DNA of 64,000 bases from assembly GCF_027988105.1 (NCBI RefSeq), contig NZ_JAQJZJ010000007.1, positions 124,001-188,000 of the forward strand, given 5' to 3'. The position numbers were made by a program, and so were the translations under genes. The notes under the pieces were generated by a model, which was given only the letters and a program-made list of their open reading frames with translations, ran no database searches and had not been told where the DNA came from. Of the stretch, positions 50,344 to 62,947 are shown piece after piece (the stretch's first letter is position 1; every line of letters starts with the position of its first letter). Source of the DNA: Pseudomonas aestuarii (GTDB taxonomy: Bacteria > Pseudomonadota > Gammaproteobacteria > Pseudomonadales > Pseudomonadaceae).

Positions 50344-51543
50344 TTAGCTTGAGCAAACCCGGGCGATTGCCTGTGCCAAGGCATCCAGGCGTTCGCGATC
50401 CAGGCCGGCGACGTTGGCCCGGCCGCTGCCGACCATATACACGCTGTATTCATCGCGCAGGCGCTGCACCTGGCTGGGCGACAAGCCGGTGTAGGAGAAC
50501 ATCCCGCGTTGCTCGGCAATATGCGCGAAGCGTTCGGCCAGGCCGTAGGGCTGCAAGGCCTCGACCAGACCATTACGCAGGCTGACCACCCGTTGGCGCA
50601 TGCCGTCCAGCTCGTCGCTCCATAGGGCCTTGAGCTTGGCATCATCGAGGATGGTGGCGACAACGGCCGCGCCGTGGGCCGGTGGCGTCGACCACAGGTT
50701 GCGGGCGATGGCGGCCAGTTGGCTGCGCACATCCAACAGTTTTTCTGCGTCGCTGCTGCAGACAATCAAGGCACCGGTGCGCTCGCGGTAGAGGCCGAAG
50801 TTCTTCGAGCAGGAGCTGGTGATCAGCAGTTCGGGCAACTCGCTGGCGAACAGGCGCACCGCCCAGGCGTCCTGTTCCAGGCCGGCGCCGAAGCCCTGGT
50901 AGGCGAAGTCGATCAACGGCAGCAGTTCGCGTGCCTTGACCACGTCCAGCACCCGGCGCCAGTCATCCTGGCTGAGGTCGAAGCCGGTCGGGTTATGGCA
51001 ACAGGCGTGCAGCAGGATCACATCGCCTTGAGGCAAGTAACTGAGCGCGGCGAGCATCGCCTCGACGTTGAGCCGGTTGTCGGCGCCGACATAGGGATAG
51101 TGGCCGACGCGCAACCCGGCCTCGGCGAACAGGGTCTCGTGGATCGGCCAGGTCGGGTCGCTCAGCCAGATGCCGCGGCCCGGCAGGCAGTGGCCGATGA
51201 AGTCGGCGGCCAGGCGCAGGGCACCGGTGCCGCCTGGCGTCTGGCTGGCGGCAGCACGCTGTTCGGCCAGGGCCTGGGAGTCGCGGCCCAGTACCAGGGT
51301 GGCCAGATGCCGGGTGAACAGTGGATCGCCGTGGCCACCGATGTAGGTCTTGGTGGTTTCCTGCTCGACCAGGCGCTGCTCGGCCAGCTTGACCGCTTGC
51401 GGAATCGGGGTCAGGCCCTGGGCGTCCTTGAATACGCCGACACCCAGGTCGAGCTTGGCGGGGTTGCCATCGGCGCGGAAAGCCTCCATCAGGCCGAGAA
51501 TGGGGTCGCCGGGGACCCGTGCGACCTGGGCGAAATGGCTCAC
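50344..51543 (-). CDS. phhC: Aromatic amino acid aminotransferase PhhC
   Basis: A 399-residue class I PLP aminotransferase that transaminates phenylalanine/tyrosine, third gene of phhABC. Landmarks: [27 protein letters not shown], the PLP lysine in [16 protein letters not shown], and [17 protein letters not shown] at the C-terminus. The start overlaps the phhB stop by 4 bp. Confidence 0.93.
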   Translation of the reverse strand: MSHFAQVARVPGDPILGLMEAFRADGNPAKLDLGVGVFKDAQGLTPIPQAVKLAEQRLVEQETTKTYIGGHGDPLFTRHLATLVLGRDSQALAEQRAAASQTPGGTGALRLAADFIGHCLPGRGIWLSDPTWPIHETLFAEAGLRVGHYPYVGADNRLNVEAMLAALSYLPQGDVILLHACCHNPTGFDLSQDDWRRVLDVVKARELLPLIDFAYQGFGAGLEQDAWAVRLFASELPELLITSSCSKNFGLYRERTGALIVCSSDAEKLLDVRSQLAAIARNLWSTPPAHGAAVVATILDDAKLKALWSDELDGMRQRVVSLRNGLVEALQPYGLAERFAHIAEQRGMFSYTGLSPSQVQRLRDEYSVYMVGSGRANVAGLDRERLDALAQAIARVCSS

Positions 51544-51893
51544 TTGCGACCTTCCGCGCTCTTCGCCAGCTCGTCGGTACGCGCGGCCATGATGAAGTCG
51601 TTGCGGTGCAGGCCGCGCATCTCATGGCTCCACCAGGTGACGGTGACCTTGCCCCACTCGGTGAGCAGCGCCGGGTGGTGGCCGACTTCCTCAGCGATCG
51701 CGCCGACCGCGTTGGTGAAGGCCAGGGCATGCCTGAAGGTGCGGAACAGGAACACCCGCTCCAGCTCCATGTGGTCGTCGCGCACTTCGATGTTCCAGTC
51801 GGGGATCTCGCGGATCAGCTCGGCCAGCTCCTCGTCCGAGACTTTCGGGGCGTCGGCGCGGCAGGCTTCGCATTGGGCTTGGGCAAGGCTCAT
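51540..51893 (-). CDS. phhB: Pterin-4a-carbinolamine dehydratase PhhB
   Basis: A 117-residue PCD/DCoH protein that regenerates the tetrahydrobiopterin-type cofactor for PhhA by dehydrating its 4a-hydroxy form. Family segments: [40 protein letters not shown] (metal/pterin-site His pair), then [14 protein letters not shown]. Start ATG 51893 with GGAG eight bases upstream. Between phhA and phhC in the same operon; overlaps phhC by 4 bp. Confidence 0.95.
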   Translation of the reverse strand: MSLAQAQCEACRADAPKVSDEELAELIREIPDWNIEVRDDHMELERVFLFRTFRHALAFTNAVGAIAEEVGHHPALLTEWGKVTVTWWSHEMRGLHRNDFIMAARTDELAKSAEGRK

Positions 51894-51923
51894 AAGGGTT
51901 CTCCAGGGCAATGGGTTTACTAA

Positions 51924-51974
51924 GCGTAGGGTGGATGGCCACCCCGTGGAAAACCACGAAGCGTTATCCACCCC
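51924..51974. repeat. Degenerate Pseudomonas palindromic repeat
   Basis: GCGTAGGGTGGAT (51924-51936) and GCGTTATCCACCC (51961-51973) are the arms of a repeat common between Pseudomonas genes. It sits between phhA and phhB; the central part is altered. Confidence 0.6.
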
Positions 51975-52013
51975 TCGGGGTCATGCTGAATACGCTGCAC
52001 GTGGGGTTTAGCC

Positions 52014-52799
52014 CTACGCGGCTTTCGGCGGAAACTTCGGCGCGTGCAGGCCCATCTGCATGGCCTGATGAACCATGCCCATGATGTCCTGGTGCGCCAG
52101 TTCGAACAGATGCTTGAGTTCCGGCAAGACGTAGTACAACGGCTGCAGGATGTCGATGCGGTAAGGCGTGCGCATGGCCTCGATCGGATCGAATGGCAGG
52201 TGCTCGGGTTCCTCGGACAGGCTGTAGACGGTTTCCTTCGGCGAGGAGAGGATGCCACCGCCGTAGATCCGGCGACCCTGGCTGGTGTCGACCAGTCCGA
52301 ACTCGATGGTCAGCCAGTACAGCCGGGCGAGGTAGACGCGCTCTTCCTTGCTGGCCTTGAGGCCGAGCTTGCCATAGGTGTGGGTGAACTCGGCAAACCA
52401 GGGGTTGGTCAGCAACGGGCAGTGGCCGAAGATCTCGTGAAAGATGTCCGGCTCCTGCAGGTAATCGAGTTCTTCCGGGGTACGGATGAAGGTGGCGACC
52501 GGAAACTGCTGGCTGGCCAGCAGTTCGAAAAAGGTCTGGAAGGGGATCAGCGCCGGCACCCGGGCGACGCGCCAGCCGGTAGCGCCTTGCAACACCCGAT
52601 TCACTTCATCGAGTTGGGGAATACGTTCATGGGGCAGGCCGAGTTGCTCGATGCCATCCAGGTACTCCTGGCAGGCACGTCCGTCGACCACCTTGAGTTG
52701 CCGGGTGATCAGGGTGTTCCACACCTGATGCTCGGCTTCGCCGTAGTGGATAAAACCGCTTTCATCCGGTTGCCGAGCCACATACTGCGTACTCTTCAT
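52014..52799 (-). CDS. phhA: Phenylalanine-4-monooxygenase PhhA
   Basis: A 261-residue bacterial phenylalanine hydroxylase, converting phenylalanine to tyrosine with a pterin cofactor and Fe(II). The iron ligands lie in DIFHEIFGHCP (two His) and the later Glu in LYWLTIEFGLVD. Start ATG 52799 has AGGAGG upstream. First gene of phhABC and divergent from its regulator gene phhR. Confidence 0.97.
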   Translation of the reverse strand: MKSTQYVARQPDESGFIHYGEAEHQVWNTLITRQLKVVDGRACQEYLDGIEQLGLPHERIPQLDEVNRVLQGATGWRVARVPALIPFQTFFELLASQQFPVATFIRTPEELDYLQEPDIFHEIFGHCPLLTNPWFAEFTHTYGKLGLKASKEERVYLARLYWLTIEFGLVDTSQGRRIYGGGILSSPKETVYSLSEEPEHLPFDPIEAMRTPYRIDILQPLYYVLPELKHLFELAHQDIMGMVHQAMQMGLHAPKFPPKAA

Positions 52800-52908
52800 C
52801 GCTGCCTCCTGCTGGGGCTGTCATTGTTTTATTGGACAATGAATACCCCAGATTGTGGCGTTGCGCAGCGGTGAAGGCGCGGTCCGGACGGGCTAGGAGC
52901 GGGGTTTT

Positions 52909-52926
52909 CGTAAAGAAAAGGTTACG
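52909..52926. promoter_or_regulatory. Candidate PhhR/TyrR box
   Basis: CGTAAA-GAAAAG-GTTACG matches the TyrR-type dyad TGTAAA-N6-TTTACA at 9 of 12 arm positions. It lies in the 254-bp gap between phhA and phhR, about 110 bp before phhA and 130 bp before phhR, so it may serve both. Confidence 0.5.
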
Positions 52927-53053
52927 TTGGCGTCGGTGCGGCCAACTATCGTGTTGCTGCTGGGCTAATCTGTCACATATTCTTGACGAAAATTAAGGCG
53001 AGGCTGTCGATTGTCGGCACCTGGCCTATCGGAAAATGTGTTCAGGGCCTGCC

Positions 53054-54607
<1,554 letters not shown>

Positions 54608-54619
54608 CGCAGTTGGTCC

Positions 54620-54690
54620 GTAGGAGCCAGCTTGCTGCGGTCCGGCGATGCTTTGATGCTGCCCGGGATCGCCAGCAAGCTGGCTCCTAC
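54620..54690. repeat. REPIN (inverted pair of REP elements)
   Basis: GTAGGAGCCAGCTTGCTG (54620-54637) and its exact complement (54673-54690) separated by 35 bp, the standard form of a Pseudomonas REPIN. It lies just past the phhR stop. Confidence 0.9.
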
Positions 54691-54939
54691 CGGGTTTTCC
54701 CGTGCCGAGTGGTTGGCCTGCGACCTTGGTGCAATTGCCGGTGGGCGGGGCGGGAGCGAGACTGGCTGCGTTCGGATTCTGCGTGATTTGGATGCAAGTG
54801 GTTCTCCATTCCGCCCGCGGAATGTGTGGGTAGGCGGCCTCGGGGTCGCCTTTTTTTCGTCTGCAAGCGCCCCCCGTCGAGCGCGTTGGCGGCTGTTCAG
54901 CGGCTCGCTTGAGTTGCAGCGGCGCCAGCGTGAGCGGTT

Positions 54940-55003
54940 GTGAAAAACCCTCGACTGCTGTGAACGCGGTCAGGAATCCGCTGCGCACGCCCGATATTTT
55001 CAC
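54940..55003 (+). repeat. Dispersed repeat, copy 2
   Basis: 64 bp bounded by GTGAAAAA and TTTTCAC, sharing CGATATTTTCAC with copy 1 (reverse orientation). The interior is more diverged than between copies 1 and 3. Confidence 0.6.
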
Positions 55004-55052
55004 CGCCGCTGGGACATACTTGCAGCGCCATTGCGGGCGGTCAGCGGAGCAA

Positions 55053-55084
55053 GACCATGGTTGTAGAGCGGTAATACCATGGTC
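55053..55084. promoter_or_regulatory. Inverted repeat upstream of acs
   Basis: GACCATGGT (55053-55061) and ACCATGGTC (55076-55084), perfect 9-bp arms separated by 14 bp, about 70 bp before the acs start. A possible operator; no regulator identified. Confidence 0.5.
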
Positions 55085-55156
55085 GAATGGCCCTAGTAGG
55101 GGTGTCTGGTTACAAAATGCCCCATAGAAAAACAACTACCCACCGAGGTCTATCCA

Positions 55157-57112
<1,956 letters not shown>

Positions 57113-57129
57113 CCGGCACCGGTAAACCG

Positions 57130-57166
57130 CGCCCCGCCACGGCCACAAGCCGAGGCGGGGCGTTTT
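57130..57166 (+). terminator. Intrinsic terminator after acs
   Basis: CGCCCCGCC (57130-57138) and GGCGGGGCG (57154-57162), then TTTT. 17 bp past the acs stop. Confidence 0.85.
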
Positions 57167-57679
57167 GCTGTTTGTCAGTAGGGTCTGCTGCGCAAGCGCG
57201 TCCTATGACGTTTCGGGCTGATAGGTCGGGGTTGCGCGTGTGTTGAGGCCGCACGCCGGTAACACCGCCCACTGAATTTGGGCGGCATGGAAACATATCG
57301 TGCTGGCTCGGCGTTGGAAAAACCCGGCGCTAAATACTGAATCTGCGCTGCAAGCCCTGTAAATCAAGGGTTTTGCTGAAACAGGCGCGGTAATTGCTTT
57401 ATTAAAAGGTTGCTCTTCCTGTTTGTCTCCGCATATTCGCCGGAGGCTGTCAACACGTCCGCAGTGCCCGTCCGGGTCTTTTGTAATTACTTGTCGCATT
57501 GAAGAAATATCGACTTTCGACCTGTCGCTAGAATGCCGCTCACCCAGCCGGAACTGCTTGTCGCTGCGAGTTACTCGGCAAAGACGGCGACGATCTCTAC
57601 AATTTCTCCAGGGCTGGGTGCATATGCGCTCACAGAGATACTGCCAGCCGCATCCATTCCCATTCGAAGGAGTCACAAG
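57167..57679. other. 513-bp regulatory gap before aotJ
   Basis: No gene; contains the candidate ArgR half-sites at 57492-57564 and presumably the aot promoter. The remainder shows no repeat I could classify. Confidence 0.6.
57492..57564 (+). promoter_or_regulatory. Candidate ArgR half-sites of the aot operon
   Basis: TGTCGC occurs at 57492, 57523 and 57559 in the same orientation; the first is followed after 8 bases by AA, as in the half-site pattern TGTCGC-N8-AA reported for Pseudomonas ArgR. Spacing between units is 31 and 36 bases, so the second partner half-site is not a clean match. Confidence 0.45.
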
Positions 57680-58459
57680 ATGAAGAAGATTGCACTTCTC
57701 GGCGCACTGGCGCTATCCATGCTGTCCCCGCTGTCCATGGCAGATGAGGCCAAGACCCTGCGCATTGGCATCGAAGCGGCCTACCCTCCGTTCGCCTACA
57801 AGACTCCCGAAGGCAACATCACCGGTTTCGACTACGACATCGGCAACGCCCTGTGCGAAGAGATGAAGGTCAAGTGCCAGTGGATCGAGCAGGAGTTCGA
57901 TGGCCTGATTCCGGCGCTGAAGGTTCGCAAGTTCGACGCCGTGCTGTCGTCGATGACCATCACCGAAGATCGCCTCAAGTCTGTCGACTTCTCCAAGAAG
58001 TACTACCACACCCCGGCCAAGCTGGCGATGAAGGCCGGCAGCGTGATCAATGATCCGCTGGTCGACCTCAAAGGCAAGAAAGTCGGCGTGCAGCGCGCGT
58101 CGATCTACGACCGTTACGCCACCGATGTGTTCGCCCCAGCGGGTGTGGAAATCGTGCGCTACAGCTCGCAGAACGAAATCTTCCTGGACCTGCAGACCGG
58201 CCGCCTTGACGCCACCATCGCCGACTCGGTGAACATCGACGACGGTTTCCTCAAGACCGACGCCGGCAAGGGCTTCGCTCTGGTTGGACCAGATTTCAAT
58301 GAGCAGAAGTATTTTGGTGACGGTGCCGGTATTGCCGTACGCAAGGGCGACAAGGCCCTGGCCGACAAATTCACGGCGGCCATTGCCGGTATCCGGGCCA
58401 ACGGCAAGTACAAGGAAGTGCAGGCCAAGTACTTCGACTTTGACGTCTACGGCGACTGA
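57680..58459 (+). CDS. aotJ: Arginine/ornithine-binding protein AotJ
   Basis: A 259-residue periplasmic binding protein of the lysine/arginine/ornithine family. Signal peptide [20 protein letters not shown] ends before ADEAK. Ligand-contact segments: [52 protein letters not shown]. Start ATG 57680 with GAAGGAG; the frame upstream is non-coding. First gene of aotJQMOP-argR. Confidence 0.93.
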   Translation: MKKIALLGALALSMLSPLSMADEAKTLRIGIEAAYPPFAYKTPEGNITGFDYDIGNALCEEMKVKCQWIEQEFDGLIPALKVRKFDAVLSSMTITEDRLKSVDFSKKYYHTPAKLAMKAGSVINDPLVDLKGKKVGVQRASIYDRYATDVFAPAGVEIVRYSSQNEIFLDLQTGRLDATIADSVNIDDGFLKTDAGKGFALVGPDFNEQKYFGDGAGIAVRKGDKALADKFTAAIAGIRANGKYKEVQAKYFDFDVYGD

Positions 58460-58488
58460 TTTCCGCAATCAAGTCGCATATTAGTGAG

Positions 58489-58528
58489 AGTGGCGCAAAC
58501 AGGCGGATAGCGCGCTTGTGCCACTTTT
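58489..58528 (+). terminator. Attenuator-like hairpin between aotJ and aotQ
   Basis: AGTGGCGCAA (58489-58498) pairs with TTGTGCCACT (58516-58525) with one G-U pair, followed by a short U run. Such structures let the binding-protein gene be expressed above the membrane genes. Confidence 0.65.
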
Positions 58529-58576
58529 CCGTTGTGTTCCTCGGCGCCGCCCGGCGCCTGTATGAGGTACTAGAGC

Positions 58577-59266
58577 ATGCTTGACGGCTACGGCTCGACC
58601 ATTCTCGAAGGCGCCTGGCTCACCCTGCTGCTAGCCCTGTCGTCCGTTACGGTTGCCATCATTCTCGGCTTGCTCGGTGCGGCGTTCCGTCTGTCGCCGA
58701 TCCGCTGGTTGGCGATGCTGGGTGAGACCTACGCCACCGTGATTCGCGGCATTCCCGATCTGGTGCTGATCCTGCTGATTTTCTATGGCGGTCAGGACCT
58801 GGTGAATCGGGTGGCACCGTTGCTGGGTTTCAACGAATACATCGATATTAATCCGTTTATCGCCGGTGTATTCACCATGGGCTTCATCTTCGGCGCCTAC
58901 CTGTCGGAGACCTTTCGCGGCGCCTTCATGGCGATCCCCAAAGGCCAGAGCGAGGCGGGCGCCGCTTACGGCATGAGCGGGATCAAGGTGTTCTTGCGCA
59001 TCCTGGTGCCGCAGATGATCCGTTTCGCCATCCCGGGCTTCACCAACAACTGGCTGGTGCTGACCAAGGCCACCGCGTTGATTTCGGTGGTCGGCCTGCA
59101 GGACATGATGTTCAAGGCGAAAAGCGCGGCCGATGCTACGCGTGAGCCGTTCACCTTTTACCTGGCGGTCGGCGCCCTCTACCTGGTACTGACCAGCGTG
59201 TCCCTGCTGGTGCTGCGCTATGTGGAAAAGCGCTACTCGGTCGGCACCAAAGCCGCCGATCTGTGA
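58577..59266 (+). CDS. aotQ: Arginine/ornithine ABC transporter permease AotQ
   Basis: A 229-residue permease with about five hydrophobic helices. The His/Glu/Phe-family permease signature reads YLSETFRGAFMAIPKGQSEA, with IRGIPDLVLILLIF near the N-terminus. GAGGT lies upstream of ATG 58577. Paired with AotM in a heterodimeric channel. Confidence 0.92.
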   Translation: MLDGYGSTILEGAWLTLLLALSSVTVAIILGLLGAAFRLSPIRWLAMLGETYATVIRGIPDLVLILLIFYGGQDLVNRVAPLLGFNEYIDINPFIAGVFTMGFIFGAYLSETFRGAFMAIPKGQSEAGAAYGMSGIKVFLRILVPQMIRFAIPGFTNNWLVLTKATALISVVGLQDMMFKAKSAADATREPFTFYLAVGALYLVLTSVSLLVLRYVEKRYSVGTKAADL

Positions 59267-59282
59267 GCATGGGAGCGAACGC

Positions 59283-59981
59283 ATGATCTTCGACTACAAC
59301 GTGATCTGGGAAAACCTGCCGCTGTACTTCGGTGGCGTACTGGTGACCCTGCAGCTTCTCCTGATTTCCCTGGCATTCGGCTTGGCGCTGGCGATACCGC
59401 TGGGGTTGATGCGGGTGTCCAAGTCACCGCTGCTGAACTTTCCGGCCTGGCTCTATACCTATGTGATCCGCGGCACGCCGATGCTGGTGCAGCTGTTTCT
59501 GATCTACTACGGCCTGGCCCAGTTCGAGGTGGTGCGGGAGAGTTTCCTCTGGCCGTATTTTTCCAGTGCAACCTTCTGCGCCTGCCTGGCGTTCGGCATC
59601 AACACCAGTGCCTACAGTGCGGAGATTCTCGCTGGCAGCCTGAAGTCGACCCCGCATGGCGAAATCGAGGCGGCCAAGGCCATGGGCATGTCGCGGGGCA
59701 AGCTGTACCGGCGCATCCTGCTGCCCTCGGCACTGCGCCGGGCCCTTCCGCAGTACAGCAACGAAGTGATCATGATGCTGCACACCACCTCGCTGGCATC
59801 GATCGTCACCCTGATCGACATCACTGGCGCGGCACGCACCGTCAGTTCGCAGCATTACCTGCCGTTCGAGGCGTTCATCACCGCCGGGGTGTTCTACCTG
59901 TGCCTGACCTTCGTCCTGGTGCGCCTGTTCAAACAGGCCGAACGCCGCTGGCTGGCCTATCTGGCGCCACGCAAGGCCTGA
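59283..59981 (+). CDS. aotM: Arginine/ornithine ABC transporter permease AotM
   Basis: A 232-residue permease with the signature AYSAEILAGSLKSTPHGEIE and IRGTPMLVQLFLIYYGL. Start ATG 59283, 16 bp after aotQ; the frame upstream is not used. Forms the channel with AotQ. Confidence 0.92.
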   Translation: MIFDYNVIWENLPLYFGGVLVTLQLLLISLAFGLALAIPLGLMRVSKSPLLNFPAWLYTYVIRGTPMLVQLFLIYYGLAQFEVVRESFLWPYFSSATFCACLAFGINTSAYSAEILAGSLKSTPHGEIEAAKAMGMSRGKLYRRILLPSALRRALPQYSNEVIMMLHTTSLASIVTLIDITGAARTVSSQHYLPFEAFITAGVFYLCLTFVLVRLFKQAERRWLAYLAPRKA

Positions 59982-59991
59982 GGAACTGAAC

Positions 59992-61104
59992 ATGCAACGG
60001 ATCGATCATGTGTTGCCCTGGAACTGCCCCGGCACGGAACGGCGTTTAAGCGTGTTGCGCTTTGGCAGCGGCCCGTGCAAGGCCTATATCCAGGCCGCGC
60101 TGCATGCCGATGAGATGCCGGGCATGCGGGTTGCCGTGGAACTCAAGCGGCGCCTGCGCGAACTCGAAGCCCAAGGCCGCCTGACCGGCGTCATCGAACT
60201 GGTGCCGGTGGCCAATCCGATCGGCCTGGGGCAGTTGTTTCAGGCGACCCAGCAGGGACGTTTCGAGTTCGCCAGCGGCAAGAATTTCAACCGCGACTTC
60301 TTCGCCTTGGCCGAGGCCATTGCCCCGGCACTCGACGGCTGCCTGGGCGTGGATGGCCCGGCCAATGTGCGCATGATCCGTGCGGCGATGCAGGCCGCGC
60401 TGGATACCCTGCCTGCGCCAACGTCCGAGTTGCAGGCCTTGCAGCGCTTGTTGCTCAAGCACGCCTGCGATGCCGATGTGGTGCTGGACCTGCACTGCGA
60501 CTTCGAGGCGGTGGTGCATCTGTACACGCTGCCGCAGCAATGGACGCAGTTGCGCCCGCTGGCCGCCCGCCTGCAGGCCGGCGCGGTGCTGGTGACCGAG
60601 GATGGCGGCGGCAGTTCGTTCGACGAATCCTGCTCGCTACCCTGGTTGCGCCTAAGGCGGCAGTTCCCCGCGGCGACCATTCCGCTGGCGTGCCTGGCGG
60701 CCACGGTCGAACTGGGCGGCATGGCCGATACCGGCAAGAAGCAGGCCGCCGCCAGTGCCGAGAGTATTCTGGCGTTTCTCGCCGAGCAGGGCCTGATTGC
60801 CGGCGATTGGCCGGCCGCCCCCGTGGACTGCTGCGAGGCCACGCCTTTCGAGGGCGCCGAATATGCCTGCGCGCCGCATGCCGGAGTGGTGAGTTTTCTG
60901 CAGCCGGTGGGAGCGCGGGTCAAGGCCGGCGATCCGTTGTTCGAGGTGATCGATCCGCTGAGCGATCGCCACAGCACCGTCTGCGCCTCCACCGACGGTG
61001 TGCTTTACGTTCGTGAACGGATGCGCTTTGCCCAACCCGGTCTATGGTTGGCCAAGGTCGCCGGTCGTACCCCTATTCGCCAGGGTCGCTTGCTCAGCGA
61101 CTGA
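59992..61104 (+). CDS. aotO: AotO, succinylglutamate desuccinylase/aspartoacylase-family protein
   Basis: A 370-residue zinc-hydrolase-fold protein: HADEMPG (zinc ligands His and Glu), NFNRDFF, VVLDLHCDFEAVVH (third ligand His). The C-terminal part resembles the M14-family domain of succinylglutamate desuccinylases. It sits between aotM and aotP; transport does not seem to need it, so its substrate is open. GAGGA before ATG 59992. Confidence 0.88.
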   Translation: MQRIDHVLPWNCPGTERRLSVLRFGSGPCKAYIQAALHADEMPGMRVAVELKRRLRELEAQGRLTGVIELVPVANPIGLGQLFQATQQGRFEFASGKNFNRDFFALAEAIAPALDGCLGVDGPANVRMIRAAMQAALDTLPAPTSELQALQRLLLKHACDADVVLDLHCDFEAVVHLYTLPQQWTQLRPLAARLQAGAVLVTEDGGGSSFDESCSLPWLRLRRQFPAATIPLACLAATVELGGMADTGKKQAAASAESILAFLAEQGLIAGDWPAAPVDCCEATPFEGAEYACAPHAGVVSFLQPVGARVKAGDPLFEVIDPLSDRHSTVCASTDGVLYVRERMRFAQPGLWLAKVAGRTPIRQGRLLSD

Positions 61105-61122
61105 TTCAAGAGAGTGGAAACC

Positions 61123-61887
61123 ATGTACAAACTCGAAGTTCAGGATCTGCACAAGCGCTACGGCACTCACGAAGTACTCAAGGGCGTGTCCCTGGCGGCC
61201 AAGGCCGGTGACGTGATCAGCATCATCGGCTCCAGTGGCTCGGGCAAGAGTACCTTCCTGCGCTGCATCAACCTGCTCGAGCAGCCCCACGGCGGCAAGA
61301 TTCTGCTCAACGGCGAAGAGCTGAAGCTGGTGGCCAACAAGGAGGGCGCGCTCAAGGCCGCCGACCCCAAGCAGTTGCAGCGCATGCGTTCGCGGCTGGC
61401 CATGGTGTTCCAGCATTTCAACCTGTGGTCGCACATGAGCGCCCTGGAAAACGTCATGGAAGCGCCGGTGCATGTCCTCGGTATCGCCAAGGCAGAAGCC
61501 CGGGAAAAGGCCGAGCACTACCTGAGCAAGGTCGGCGTGGCCCATCGCAAGGACGCCTATCCGGCGCACATGTCCGGCGGTGAGCAGCAGCGCGTGGCGA
61601 TCGCCCGCGCCCTGGCCATGGAGCCGGAAGTGATGTTGTTCGACGAACCGACCTCGGCCCTCGACCCCGAGCTGGTCGGCGAGGTGCTCAAGGTGATGCA
61701 GGACCTGGCGCAGGAAGGCCGCACCATGGTGGTGGTGACTCACGAAATGGGCTTCGCTCGCGAGGTGTCCAATCAGTTGGTATTCCTCCACAAGGGAGTG
61801 GTCGAGGAGCGTGGCGACCCGCGCGAAGTGCTGGTCAATCCACAATCGGAACGCCTCCAGCAGTTTCTCTCTGGTAGCCTTAAGTGA
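61123..61887 (+). CDS. aotP: Arginine/ornithine ABC transporter ATP-binding protein AotP
   Basis: A 254-residue ABC ATPase: Walker [10 protein letters not shown], signature [15 protein letters not shown], Walker [15 protein letters not shown] and the H-loop [15 protein letters not shown] start at ATG 61123 ([14 protein letters not shown]); GTG 61114 is an in-frame alternative. Powers AotQM import. Confidence 0.94.
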   Translation: MYKLEVQDLHKRYGTHEVLKGVSLAAKAGDVISIIGSSGSGKSTFLRCINLLEQPHGGKILLNGEELKLVANKEGALKAADPKQLQRMRSRLAMVFQHFNLWSHMSALENVMEAPVHVLGIAKAEAREKAEHYLSKVGVAHRKDAYPAHMSGGEQQRVAIARALAMEPEVMLFDEPTSALDPELVGEVLKVMQDLAQEGRTMVVVTHEMGFAREVSNQLVFLHKGVVEERGDPREVLVNPQSERLQQFLSGSLK

Positions 61888-61928
61888 GCGGCATACCCTC
61901 GTCCGCCCACAGAGCCTAAACTGCCCCC

Positions 61929-62909
61929 ATGACTGCCCATCGAATCGGCTTCCTGCTTTGGCCCAACTGCAAACCCCTGACCTTGGCCCTGGCCGAGGAG
62001 GCCTTGCACGTCGCCCAGCGTGTCCACCCGGACGTGGCCTACGAACTGTCGTTCATTCAGGCCGAGCCCCCGGCCGACGGCGCCTGGCGTCTCCCGGGAG
62101 AAGCCTGGCTGGGCAAGCTGGATGGGTTGCACAAGCTCTTCCTGCTTGCCGACGAGCCGCCTGCACCCATGCCCCTGGCCTTGTCCAGCGCGCTCAAGCA
62201 CCTGGTGCGTGCTGGTTGCGTGATCGGCGGGATATCCGCCGGGGTCTATCCACTGGCGCAACTGGGCTTGCTCGACGGTTACCGCGCCGCCGTGCACTGG
62301 CGTTGGCAGGACGACTTCAGCGAACGTTTCCCCAAGGTCATTGCCACCAGCCATCTGTTCGACTGGGATCGTGATCGCCTCAGCGCATGCGGCGGTCTGG
62401 CCGTGCTCGATCTGCTGCTGGCTTTGCTGGCCCGTGATCACGGCGCCGAGCTGGCTGGTGCGGTGTCGGAAGAGCTGGTGGTCGAGCGTATTCGCGAGGG
62501 CAGCGAGCGTCAGCGCATTCCGTTGCAGAACCGGTTGGGCTCCAGCCATCCCAAGCTGACCCAGGCGGTGCTGTTGATGGAGGCGAATATCGAAGAACCG
62601 CTGACCACCGACGAAATCGCCCAGCATGTCTGCGTCTCGCGGCGCCAGCTGGAGCGCATTTTCAAGCAGTACCTGAATCGGGTGCCCAGCCAGTACTACC
62701 TGGAACTGCGCCTGAACAAGGCGCGTCAGTTGCTGATGCAGACCAGCAAGTCGATCATCCAGATCGGCCTGTCCTGCGGCTTCTCCTCCGGGCCGCACTT
62801 CTCCAGCGCCTACCGCAACTTCTTCGGCGCCACCCCGCGCGAAGACCGCAACCAGCGGCGCAGCAACAGTCCCTTCGAGCTGACCTCGGCGCCGGTCGAG
62901 CGCGGCTGA
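61929..62909 (+). CDS. argR: AraC-family arginine regulator ArgR
   Basis: A 326-residue regulator. The N-terminal part has a DJ-1/PfpI-like fold (GFLLWPNCKPLTLALAEEAL) and the C-terminal AraC HTH has DEIAQHVCVSRRQLERIFKQ and a second helix with IIQIGLSCGFSSGPHFSSAY. In P. aeruginosa the same gene follows aotP and controls arginine uptake and catabolism. Located 41 bp after aotP, so probably co-transcribed and autoregulated. Confidence 0.92.
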   Translation: MTAHRIGFLLWPNCKPLTLALAEEALHVAQRVHPDVAYELSFIQAEPPADGAWRLPGEAWLGKLDGLHKLFLLADEPPAPMPLALSSALKHLVRAGCVIGGISAGVYPLAQLGLLDGYRAAVHWRWQDDFSERFPKVIATSHLFDWDRDRLSACGGLAVLDLLLALLARDHGAELAGAVSEELVVERIREGSERQRIPLQNRLGSSHPKLTQAVLLMEANIEEPLTTDEIAQHVCVSRRQLERIFKQYLNRVPSQYYLELRLNKARQLLMQTSKSIIQIGLSCGFSSGPHFSSAYRNFFGATPREDRNQRRSNSPFELTSAPVERG

Positions 62910-62919
62910 GGCGGCGCAA

Positions 62920-62943
62920 GGTGGTGGGCATCGGCCCACCACC
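62920..62943. terminator. Hairpin between argR and the ion channel gene
   Basis: GGTGGTGGGC (62920-62929) and GCCCACCACC (62934-62943), perfect 10-bp arms, 4-base loop, in the 38-bp convergent gap. Likely bidirectional terminator without U-tract. Confidence 0.6.
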
Positions 62944-62947
62944 AGGA

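Larger units (their letters stand above)
54608..55156. other. 549-bp gap between phhR and acs
   Basis: No gene. It holds a REPIN (54620-54690), copy 2 of the dispersed repeat (54940-55003) and an inverted repeat (55053-55084) before acs. Confidence 0.7.

Noticed and set aside
52800..53053. Sigma-54 (-24/-12) promoter for phhA
   Set aside because: No convincing TGGC-N8-TTGC on the minus strand, and PhhR has a degenerate GAFTGA loop.
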